From positions 1-28,322 of the IMG/VR virus record IMGVR_UViG_3300042698_000013: 28,322 nucleotides of DNA; one strand, given 5' to 3'. Both the position numbers and the translations under genes were made by a program. The notes beneath the pieces are model-generated. The model made no database searches. It was not told the DNA's origin and saw only the letters and a list, made by a program, of their open reading frames with translations. The first letter of the stretch is position 1; the number at the start of each line of letters is the position of its first letter. Source of the stretch: a virus. Shown in pieces: positions 14,914 to 21,108 of the stretch.

Positions 14914-15827
14914 TACTCGTGACTTTCAGCTTCGGCCAGCATGCGCCGGAACTCCGCTGCCGCTAAGCGCGGCGCGTCGTAGCTGGTGTAGGATCGCCCT
15001 GTCGCGCCAGTTATTGGGTAAATCCAGAAATGCTCTGCCATCTCATCGGCGGTTTCGTCAGGGTGTACCAAGTCCTCGTGCTTCTTTTCGACTGAGCGCA
15101 GCCCTGTCTCATGGATATCCGCACCCGGCGCAATGATATGGGCCATCTCGGATAGGCTCAGCGAGCGCATCTTTGGTACAACAATCACGCCTGCTAGGTG
15201 TGTAGCCGCTTCGGATATGAGCGCAACCGCATCGCTCTCGCCCATCCAAAAGCGCGTCATCTCAGGATCGGTTACGGTCAACGGCTGGCCTTGCTCGGCC
15301 TGCTTGCGCCAGATCGGGATCACGCTGCCGTTGCTGGCAACCACGTTGCCATACCGGCAGAGTGTGAAGATACACGGGATATCCGCTTGCGCCTGGAACA
15401 GCTTTTCCATCGCGAGCTTACTCGCGCCATAGGCACTGATGGCCTTGCACGCCTTATCGGTGCTGATGCCGATGCAGCGCTTGACGCCGCCCGCAATACA
15501 AGCGCGCACGACGTTGACCGAGCCGGTAACGTTCGTATCGTAGCAATTGATCGGCTGCTGCTCGGCGTCAGGCAGGCGCTTGACGGCTGCGGCGTGAATG
15601 ACCATATCGTGACCAGCAACAGCGGCATTCAGGCGCTCAGCATCGCGCACGTCGCCTAGCACGTAGCGCAACTGGCCGTAGCTCTGGCGCATCTGCGCTT
15701 GACGTAGCTCAGAACGTGAATAGATTGTGAAGGTGCAATCCCATCGCTCAGCCAGGGCCGTGCGTACAATCGCATGGCCGAGCGTGCCGCTGCCGCCTGT
15801 GATCAAGATGTTGCCGCTCAGGCTCAT
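14913..15827 (-). CDS. NAD(P)-dependent nucleotide-sugar dehydratase/epimerase, PseB/CapD-like
   Basis: A 304-residue extended SDR protein from ATG 15827 (ATGA overlap). The Rossmann motif LITGGSGTLG is at residues 8-17, the active site is carried by STDKA (122-126) and YGASK (133-137), and AAAVKRLPDAE (79-89), RYGNVVASNGSVIP and TDPEMTRFWM are hallmark segments of the UDP-GlcNAc 4,6-dehydratase (inverting 5-epimerase) group that includes PseB, FlaA1 and CapD-like proteins. These enzymes make activated deoxy-amino sugars for surface glycans. No membrane segment is present, so it is of the short soluble type. The exact sugar is uncertain. Confidence 0.85.
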   Translation of the reverse strand: MSLSGNILITGGSGTLGHAIVRTALAERWDCTFTIYSRSELRQAQMRQSYGQLRYVLGDVRDAERLNAAVAGHDMVIHAAAVKRLPDAEQQPINCYDTNVTGSVNVVRACIAGGVKRCIGISTDKACKAISAYGASKLAMEKLFQAQADIPCIFTLCRYGNVVASNGSVIPIWRKQAEQGQPLTVTDPEMTRFWMGESDAVALISEAATHLAGVIVVPKMRSLSLSEMAHIIAPGADIHETGLRSVEKKHEDLVHPDETADEMAEHFWIYPITGATGRSYTSYDAPRLAAAEFRRMLAEAESHE

Positions 15828-16102
15828 GGGTGATCCTCTGGGCGGATATTACCGGCGACATACCCCGGCGCGTATTCGTCAACAAGCCTGCTGAGTTTAG
15901 CGATCAAGAGATGCGCGCCATGGCCCGGTACACCAGCACTTGCGAACTGCACATCATAGGCAAGCGCATGATCGATCATTGTTTGTTCACGTGGACTGAG
16001 AGCGGTATACCATGGGCCGTGCGGCGGGCCGTGCGGGTTTGGCTTTCGCGTGCCTGGGTAGTCGATAGGAAGCTCGATAGTTGTTTTTGGCTTGGTATCC
16101 AT
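15824..16102 (-). CDS. Hypothetical protein at the head of the glycan cassette (92 aa)
   Basis: Start ATG 16102 has GGAGG eight bases upstream, so this start was chosen over an upstream one at 16141 that lies in the hairpin after the capsid gene. The protein starts MDTKPKTTIELPIDYPGTRK, is Pro/His-rich in its first third (NPHGPPHGPW) and helical in the rest. It leads the cassette and is coupled to the dehydratase gene by ATGA. I do not recognise a family. Confidence 0.7.
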   Translation of the reverse strand: MDTKPKTTIELPIDYPGTRKPNPHGPPHGPWYTALSPREQTMIDHALAYDVQFASAGVPGHGAHLLIAKLSRLVDEYAPGYVAGNIRPEDHP

Positions 16103-16129
16103 CGGTTGATCCTCCCTTTGGATTGTTGT

Positions 16130-16154
16130 GCGGAGCGGCATTGCGCCGCTCCGC
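16130..16154 (-). terminator. Perfect 10-bp hairpin after the capsid gene
   Basis: GCGGAGCGGC and its exact complement flank a five-base loop. On the minus strand it begins about 14 bases after the capsid stop codon. The stem is very GC-rich, but the sequence after it (ACAACAATCC) has no U tract, so it is not a canonical intrinsic terminator. It may act as a partial terminator or as a 3' stabiliser that raises capsid mRNA relative to the downstream glycan genes. Confidence 0.5.
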
Positions 16155-16168
16155 CTTTCCGACGCCTC

Positions 16169-17719
16169 TTAGCCGACTGACGTATTCGGGCTGAAGAATG
16201 ACGGCACGTTCTGGGTTGTGCGCCCGCCGTTGAGGAAGTAGTACACGTTGCTGGCGGTGCTCCAATCGTCCTCGTGCGCAAACGGGGTGTACGCGACATT
16301 GGTCAAGCGCGCCGCAAGCTGCGGCGTGCGGAGGATCAAACGCGGCTCGGTCTTGACCTGGCTCTGCACACAGTAGGCCGTAGGGGGTCGCTTGTGCCAC
16401 AGGAAGCGCCCGCCGTCTGTGGTGAAATAGCTATCGCCGGGGGCCATCAGCTTAGCGGCAGCCATCGCGCCCTGGGGCGTGTCGTAGTTGAAATACTCCA
16501 TGTACGTCGCCTGGAAGCCACCGATAACCGTCAGCGGTACCCAGTAGATTGACGAGTTGAATGCGCCGGCGGATAGCGCCGTCTCAGGGATCGTATCGTC
16601 AATCACGACTTCGCGCTTGATCCCGTCAATCCAGAGGAATTGACCAGTTCTGGCATCCCAATCGCCGCGCATATCGCTGCGCATCTCTTGGAGCCGCAAG
16701 CTATCATTGACGGCCGGCTGCGCCGCGCTCAGGCCGGTATCCGTGGTAATGCAGCGGTAGGTCGAGTACGCGCACGGCCAAACCTCGGTCAACTGATAGA
16801 AGGCTGACCAGCGCATGACCATGACCCAGCGCACGGGTGCCAGGCCCATCTCAATGGCGCGATAGCGAAGCTGGCGATCGATGCCGGTGATCACGCTGAC
16901 AATACCGCTTTTGGTGGCTGGGCTGGTTTCCACATTCTGACTACGGAAGTTATACACGAGGCTATCCGCACGCGGGCAGAGCGTACCCGTGCCGCCGACT
17001 GGGACATCACTATCGCGGTAGCCGGTGTTGATTAGGCCGTCAAGGCCGTTGTATTCCTGAATGATGCCGCCGCCCGTGTTATTCGTGCGGTTGCCGGTAA
17101 ACAGGAATGGGCCGAAGTTGCGCACCCAATCGTTTGCCAGTTCATAGCTGACTTTCGCCACCTCGAAGTTGAGCGCGTCGGCAATGCCGCCATTGCCCGG
17201 TACGGTCGGTGCGCCCTCCATATTGGCCTGGTATGGCCCGCCGATCAGGCGATAGTCGGTGAACTCCGAGCGGTTATTGATGCGCCCTACCCGGTCAAGC
17301 TCAATCACCGGGGTCATCATGCTCTGCCGGCCAAAGCGGTACATCTGAGTACACAACTTCAGCAGGCCAGCGGTCGGAGGATCACCGCACACGCCCTGGC
17401 TATTGGTACCGTTAAAGGTGCCCGTTGCCGCCGTTTGGCCGGTCAAGATGCCATAGAACGCGAAGTCCTCAGTTGATGGCCGGCTGGGAAGCATCCGCAT
17501 CAATCCAAGATGCGGCAGGATCATGGCGTTGATGACATCACGCGACATGCCCGGCGCGCTCATCAGACCCGCCGCGCCATGCGCGTAGCCGCTTGCGCGT
17601 GGCGTACCGCTCACGGCCTTATAGGTCTGGCCGTTCGCGCCGCCCGCGCCCTGCATATTCTGCGCCATCACGGCAAACGCCTGGGCTAGCGCATTAACAT
17701 CGATTGCTTGTGGTTCCAC
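16169..17719 (-). CDS. Major capsid protein
   Basis: The chosen start is GTG 17719, which has AAGGAG six bases upstream; the upstream ATG 17752 falls in a repeat-containing leader and has no ribosome site. This gives 516 residues (MEPQAIDVNALAQAFAVMAQ). There is a short helical N-terminal arm, a Gly/Ala-rich linker, then a long mixed alpha/beta body with no enzyme motif and many aromatic and Asn residues, as in HK97-fold capsid proteins. It directly follows the protease-scaffold gene and is itself followed by a strong hairpin, both typical of the capsid gene. The identity rests on size, position and expression signals more than on a specific motif. Confidence 0.8.
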   Translation of the reverse strand: MEPQAIDVNALAQAFAVMAQNMQGAGGANGQTYKAVSGTPRASGYAHGAAGLMSAPGMSRDVINAMILPHLGLMRMLPSRPSTEDFAFYGILTGQTAATGTFNGTNSQGVCGDPPTAGLLKLCTQMYRFGRQSMMTPVIELDRVGRINNRSEFTDYRLIGGPYQANMEGAPTVPGNGGIADALNFEVAKVSYELANDWVRNFGPFLFTGNRTNNTGGGIIQEYNGLDGLINTGYRDSDVPVGGTGTLCPRADSLVYNFRSQNVETSPATKSGIVSVITGIDRQLRYRAIEMGLAPVRWVMVMRWSAFYQLTEVWPCAYSTYRCITTDTGLSAAQPAVNDSLRLQEMRSDMRGDWDARTGQFLWIDGIKREVVIDDTIPETALSAGAFNSSIYWVPLTVIGGFQATYMEYFNYDTPQGAMAAAKLMAPGDSYFTTDGGRFLWHKRPPTAYCVQSQVKTEPRLILRTPQLAARLTNVAYTPFAHEDDWSTASNVYYFLNGGRTTQNVPSFFSPNTSVG

Positions 17720-17736
17720 TCTATGCTCCTTTGTGG

Positions 17737-17761
17737 ATTGCAGATTGAACATTGCAGATTG
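17737..17761. repeat. Two direct 11-base repeats in the capsid gene leader
   Basis: ATTGCAGATTG occurs at 17737-17747 and again at 17751-17761, a 14-base period. A related TGCAATG follows at 17762-17768. The repeats lie between the protease stop (17780) and the capsid ribosome site. They could be a protein-binding operator or an RNA element; no function can be shown. Confidence 0.6.
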
Positions 17762-17779
17762 TGCAATGTCTATTGCTAC

Positions 17780-18514
17780 TTACGCCTGCCCAGGCGTACC
17801 GTTGATATTTCCAAACAGGTTTGTGACCAGATCGCCAAACTCGAATTGTTGATCGGCGGGTACCTGACCTTTAACCGCGCCGAGTAGTTGCTGATCCTGT
17901 GGTATCCACGGATTGACAAGCGTACCGCCGCTCTCGCTTGGTCGCTGCACAATCTCAGGTTGCAGGCCCATCAGCTCGTCAAGCTGTGCCTTCAGCGCGG
18001 TTTGCCGCGCCTCGTGATCCTTCAGCGATGCTTGAAGCGTTGCGATCTGCTCTGCCTTTTCGGCATCACTGGCGTCCTTCGTAGCCTGATAGGGTTGCAT
18101 CAGCCCTTGCACATGGCTTGCGACCTTCTTTTCGAGGTCAAGCGCGCCCATGACCTGGGATAGTCCAGCCTGAATTGCGCCCGCTACCGCTTCGCTAATC
18201 GCGGTCAAGTCCTCCGGCGATAGGGTCAAGCCGCCTTCGGCTGGCTCTTCCTCCATCGGTTCTTCGGCCATAACCTCCATATCGCCTTCCCCATCGTCCT
18301 TTTCTTCGACAACGGGCGGCACGGGCGGCATAGCCTTATAGGTCACGCCGTTGATCACCACATCGGGCAGCTCGATAACCGGCTCTTCAGCCTTATAGGC
18401 CACGCCCTGATCGGTTGCGGTCTTCTCGGTTGCCGATGCCTGCGATAGCAACCACGTCACGTCATCATCAGTGAAGCCATGCGCCTTCAGGCCTTCAATC
18501 TTCACTTTATCCAT
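17780..18514 (-). CDS. Nested scaffold protein from internal start
   Basis: An in-frame ATG at 18514 (residue 534 of the fusion) has AAGGAG nine bases upstream (18524-18529), a strong ribosome binding site lying exactly between the protease and scaffold domains. The 244-residue product (MDKVKIEGLKAHGFTDDDVT onward) would be a free scaffold protein: acidic middle (EEKDDGEGDMEVMAEE), a coiled coil and a short C-terminal tail likely to contact the capsid protein. The same nested design is known for lambda C and Nu3. The AAGGAG also encodes KE of the long protein, so translation needs proof. Confidence 0.6.
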   Translation of the reverse strand: MDKVKIEGLKAHGFTDDDVTWLLSQASATEKTATDQGVAYKAEEPVIELPDVVINGVTYKAMPPVPPVVEEKDDGEGDMEVMAEEPMEEEPAEGGLTLSPEDLTAISEAVAGAIQAGLSQVMGALDLEKKVASHVQGLMQPYQATKDASDAEKAEQIATLQASLKDHEARQTALKAQLDELMGLQPEIVQRPSESGGTLVNPWIPQDQQLLGAVKGQVPADQQFEFGDLVTNLFGNINGTPGQA

Positions 18515-20113
18515 AGTGGGTAGCTCCTTAACTGAGAACGCGGTAAAGCGATTTGACGCCTTACCACGAGGGACTAATGATCGTTCAAAGCGCCGTATAT
18601 GATGAAAGACGCCATCAGCGTCTGGTTCTGTGGGAAGATGGAGAAAGCCCAGTGATATTTCAAGCTCGCTGGCCGCTCGTGCGACCTTATGAGCAATGGC
18701 AGGGGTGCGAAACGTGCCGCTCTCAATCAGTACCCGCCCGTGCATCGCGTTAAAATCACAATCGCCTAAGTCAAGGCCGGGCGAATGCCACCAGCGCAGC
18801 GGGCCATAGCTGCCCGTTTCATCGGCAAAGGCGCAATCATCGGCCAGCGCCTTGGTTGATACAATCTCTTTGTCCCGGTCTTGGAACGCGGTTGACGATT
18901 GTGCGACCCAGCGATACTTGCCGCTGGCGTCTTTGAACACACGAAAGGTTTTGAGCGTGGCACGCTGGCCGGCTGCGGTCAAGACAATCTCACCCTTGAC
19001 GATGCGCGCTAGCCCGTTGCGGATAAGCGCCTGCGTATCCGCGTCGGATAGTTCCTTGCCATCGCTCAGGCTCTGCGCGGCTTCTCGCAACGCGGGCGCG
19101 ATCTGCTTAGCTGGCGCTTTCTCAGGCGTTTCTTTGGCAGGCTTGGCAGGCGTAACCGGCTTCTTGTTCGCTGCGGCACCCGCTACCCCGCCGACGCTTG
19201 GCGCGCTGCCGCGTGCGCCGCGCTTGGGCATGTCAACCTTCAGTGGCTTCTCAGCAGCGGGCTTCTCTGGTTTCTTCTTGCCACCCGCTGCGGCTTTGGA
19301 CGGCTGGCGCTTGGCTAACTCGCGCCCCATCTGTGCAGCGGCGCGCTTACCGGCCGCGTCTTGCTGGCGCTTGGCAGTGGCATCACGCCGCGATTGCTGC
19401 GCGGTCGCACGCTCTTGGCGCTTGGCGCTGGCATCGGTGCCGCGTGAGATGGCGTCAACGGCGCGCTGGTAGTCACCCGCCTGCATAGCGCTGACCACGG
19501 CGCGGCCTGTCGGCGTCATGCGATAGGTGCCATCGCTTGCGCGCTCGGCCAGGCCCATTTGCGCCAGCCCCGCGCCTTGTGTTGCGTCCGGCTGTTGCCC
19601 CTTGGCGAATGCCACCAGCGCTTTACTGCCCGATGGAGAGAGGCCGGTATCGGTATCGGCCATGCGCTTGGCTACGGCGTCAACGTTCTGAGCACGCTTA
19701 GCATCACGTTCCTGGGCGCGCTGCGCGTCGGTTTTCTTTGGCGCGGCTGGCTTGCGCCCCTTCGGCTTCTTGCCGGCCTTGCCACCGTCGCATGGGCCAT
19801 AGCGCCCGTGTACGTTACAGAGGTTGCCACGGATACGCCGCACGCCAGGGCTGATCAGTTCGCCATCTGCGCCCGCTGCCTTCAGCGCTGGCACGTTCAT
19901 CGCAATCAGGTCAGCGGTATGCGGATCGTAGGCATCGCTACTGACAAAGGCTTCAAGCTGGTCAAGGGTGAATGCTTTCGTGCGCTTGCCGAGCGGCTTG
20001 CGCTTGGCGCGTTTGGGGAGTTTCGAGAAGTCGGTTTCATCGGCCCACCGCTTAGCCCACGGTTGCCCGGTTGCGAATGCAAATCGTTGTTGAGCAGTAG
20101 AGCGAAATGGCAT
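17780..20113 (-). CDS. Prohead protease fused to scaffold
   Basis: A 777-residue protein. Residues 1-35 (MPFRSTAQQRFAFATGQPWA) are a conserved phage N-terminal motif, which fixes the start. Residues 97-108 hold a Cys/His knuckle (NLCNVHGRYGPC). Residues 110-340 are Lys/Ala-rich with two short winged-helix-like segments (about 155-215 and 340-388). Residues 388-530 are an HK97-type serine protease: FRVFKDASGKYRWVAQSS, WWHSPG with the probable catalytic His near 443, and ELEISLGFLH with the probable catalytic Ser near 487. Residues 534-777 are an acidic, coiled-coil scaffold (EKAEQIATLQASLKDHEARQ). The fusion cleaves itself and the scaffold during head maturation. It is unusually long at the N-terminus. 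No ribosome site precedes its ATG. Confidence 0.8.
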   Translation of the reverse strand: MPFRSTAQQRFAFATGQPWAKRWADETDFSKLPKRAKRKPLGKRTKAFTLDQLEAFVSSDAYDPHTADLIAMNVPALKAAGADGELISPGVRRIRGNLCNVHGRYGPCDGGKAGKKPKGRKPAAPKKTDAQRAQERDAKRAQNVDAVAKRMADTDTGLSPSGSKALVAFAKGQQPDATQGAGLAQMGLAERASDGTYRMTPTGRAVVSAMQAGDYQRAVDAISRGTDASAKRQERATAQQSRRDATAKRQQDAAGKRAAAQMGRELAKRQPSKAAAGGKKKPEKPAAEKPLKVDMPKRGARGSAPSVGGVAGAAANKKPVTPAKPAKETPEKAPAKQIAPALREAAQSLSDGKELSDADTQALIRNGLARIVKGEIVLTAAGQRATLKTFRVFKDASGKYRWVAQSSTAFQDRDKEIVSTKALADDCAFADETGSYGPLRWWHSPGLDLGDCDFNAMHGRVLIESGTFRTPAIAHKVARAASELEISLGFLHLPTEPDADGVFHHIRRFERSLVPRGKASNRFTAFSVKELPTMDKVKIEGLKAHGFTDDDVTWLLSQASATEKTATDQGVAYKAEEPVIELPDVVINGVTYKAMPPVPPVVEEKDDGEGDMEVMAEEPMEEEPAEGGLTLSPEDLTAISEAVAGAIQAGLSQVMGALDLEKKVASHVQGLMQPYQATKDASDAEKAEQIATLQASLKDHEARQTALKAQLDELMGLQPEIVQRPSESGGTLVNPWIPQDQQLLGAVKGQVPADQQFEFGDLVTNLFGNINGTPGQA

Positions 20114-20122
20114 ATGGGTAGC

Positions 20123-20154
20123 AAAAAGGCCCAGCGCGCTTATGCGCGTGGGCC
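20123..20154 (-). terminator. Intrinsic terminator
   Basis: On the minus strand GGCCCA-CGCGC, loop ATAA, GCGCG, one bulged C, TGGGCC is followed by TTTTT. The 11-bp GC-rich stem with a U run is a classic rho-independent terminator. It ends the transcript that carries the tRNA island and stops about 10 bases before the ATG of the protease gene, so readthrough or a hidden promoter is needed to express that gene. Confidence 0.85.
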
Positions 20155-20188
20155 GTAGGCTTTGCAGCGTAGGGCGGTATTCAGTTTT

Positions 20189-20306
20189 GCCGTATTGCGT
20201 ATCACTACTTACGTAGCGGCGCTCACGGGATACGGCACTCCATTGGTGTAGCCAGCTACGCCGTGTGATTACACGTCACTCGCCCGCACGCGATTGGCGT
20301 AGCTGG
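20189..20306 (-). ncRNA. Structured non-coding stretch downstream of tRNA-Trp
   Basis: Two hairpin elements lie between the tRNA and the terminator, with no ORF on either strand that looks coded. The first has 11-bp perfect arms at 20252-20262 and 20296-20306 (CCAGCTACGCC and its complement) enclosing a CGTGT-GATT-ACACG hairpin. The second has 7-bp arms at 20189-20195 and 20230-20236 (GCCGTAT and complement) enclosing CTAC-TTAC-GTAG (20205-20216). A short motif, GCTACRCCAAT on the minus strand, occurs twice. The regular nested stems suggest a functional RNA; the family is not recognised. Confidence 0.5.
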
Positions 20307-20308
20307 AC

Positions 20309-20385
20309 TGGTCGGGCCGGGGGATTTGAACCCCATCTCCGCCGACTTGGAGGCGGCATTCTACCGGATTAAACTACTTGCCCGA
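20309..20385 (-). tRNA. tRNA-Trp (CCA anticodon), structurally degenerate
   Basis: Minus strand. The D arm (TAGTTTAATCCGGTAGAAT), the anticodon loop CTCCAAG with CCA, and the T loop TTCAAAT with a GGGG/CCCC stem are all clear. The anticodon stem has four pairs and a C-U mismatch next to the loop. The acceptor is odd: TCGGGC pairs with GCCCGA over six bases but leaves no discriminator before an encoded CCA, and two extra bases lie between acceptor and D arm. It may be a working divergent phage tRNA, a decaying copy, or a tRNA mimic. Confidence 0.65.
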
Positions 20386-20398
20386 TGAAAGGTGATCT

Positions 20399-20479
20399 GG
20401 TATGCCAGGCCGGCTTCAACGGCCTTGGGATTCTGCGGCCACAGCGCGGGCCGTTTGGGAGGTACCAAACCAGCATACC
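20399..20479 (-). ncRNA. tRNA-like cloverleaf RNA
   Basis: Just upstream of tRNA-Trp on the same strand. Arms GGTATGC (20479-20473) and GCATACC (20405-20399) form a 7-bp closing stem. Inside are three hairpins in tRNA order: GTTTGG/CCAAAC with a 6-base loop, CGGCC/GGCCG with an 8-base loop CGCGCTGT, and GGCCG/CGGCC with a 7-base loop TTGAAGC. An 11-base stretch separates the last two. It has tRNA size and layout, but lacks T33, the D-loop GG and the TTC of the T loop, so it is not a normal tRNA. Confidence 0.5.
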
Positions 20480-20519
20480 CGATCGAAATGGCTAACAACC
20501 AAACCCCATGTCCAATGTG

Positions 20520-20528
20520 AGTATAGCA
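20520..20528 (-). promoter_or_regulatory. Extended -10 promoter-like site for the tRNA island
   Basis: Minus strand TGCTATACT: -10 TATACT with a TG extension, the same form as the plus-strand site at 8881-8889. It lies just after the stop of the 45-residue gene (20535). A start near 20513 would transcribe the cloverleaf, tRNA-Trp, hairpins and terminator. A TTGACA at 20538-20533 is too close to serve as its -35. Confidence 0.5.
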
Positions 20529-20534
20529 TATGTG

Positions 20535-20672
20535 TCAAACCCGATCCCGGCGCTCTTTACGAGTGACGATCGGGCTGGGCTTGCCGAGTACCTTGGCAAG
20601 CTGGATCACCGCTGCAACAAGACGGCGGTAGAGCTGTTCTAACTCGTCTTGGCTGGCATCAGGCGGGATCAT
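20535..20672 (-). CDS. Small ORF, last gene before the RNA island (45 aa)
   Basis: A 45-codon frame starting at ATG 20672 in an ATGA overlap with the upstream stop. The product is one amphipathic helical protein (MIPPDASQDELEQLYRRLVA) with a basic C-terminus (VTRKERRDRV). Its first four residues, MIPP, equal those of the gene before it, perhaps because both begin with the same coupled initiation sequence. Function is unknown. Confidence 0.6.
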   Translation of the reverse strand: MIPPDASQDELEQLYRRLVAAVIQLAKVLGKPSPIVTRKERRDRV

Positions 20673-20881
20673 ATCTTGTGCCCTGTTTTCAGCAAGCGTA
20701 CAAAGTCAGCGAACGATAGCGGCGATTGTGCGGCGGCGGCGCGTATCTCGGCTTCACTCTTGCCCGTAATGAAGCGCGCTTCTACCATTAGTTCGGCGTT
20801 GCGGCGCGCTTCTTCAATCCACGGTGCTGCTGCTATCGATCCAAGGCTAAACATTGCCGCTATCTTCTTAGGCGGGATCAT
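20669..20881 (-). CDS. Hypothetical small protein (70 aa)
   Basis: ATG 20881 overlaps the upstream TGA, and its own TGA overlaps the next ATG. The protein (MIPPKKIAAMFSLGSIAAAP onward) is helical, with RRNAELMVEARFITGKSEAE in the middle and a C-terminal SPLSFADFVRLLKTGHKI. It lies after the gp10-like gene, where small assembly or tail-completion genes often occur, but no family is recognised. Confidence 0.65.
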   Translation of the reverse strand: MIPPKKIAAMFSLGSIAAAPWIEEARRNAELMVEARFITGKSEAEIRAAAAQSPLSFADFVRLLKTGHKI

Positions 20882-21108
20882 GCGTATGCTTCTCCTGCTG
20901 CAAACGTCGGCGGCGGTACTTCAGCGGCGATCGTATCGAGCATCTTAATCAACTCGCTAATGATTGCTTGCTCATCGGTCAAGATGGCTTGATCGCCATC
21001 GCGCTTGACGCGCTCTTCAATCCGTCGCATGATCAGTTCGCCCCGATGGCCGAGCGTGGTATAGACGTATCCACGCCAGCCAAGCCAGTGATTGTCTGCG
21101 GTGATCAT
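20878..21108 (-). CDS. Hypothetical small protein (76 aa)
   Basis: Starts at ATG 21108 in an ATGA overlap with the gp10-like gene. It reads MITADNHWLGWRGYVYTTLG, then a charged helix (RRIEERVKRDGDQAILTDEQ) and a Pro-containing C-terminus. There is no membrane segment or known motif. Position suggests a minor structural or assembly component. Confidence 0.65.
   Translation of the reverse strand: MITADNHWLGWRGYVYTTLGHRGELIMRRIEERVKRDGDQAILTDEQAIISELIKMLDTIAAEVPPPTFAAGEAYA

Noticed and set aside
17720-17752. ATG 17752 as capsid start
   Set aside because: It has no ribosome site and its first residues are encoded by the repeat leader. GTG 17719 has AAGGAG at the right distance.
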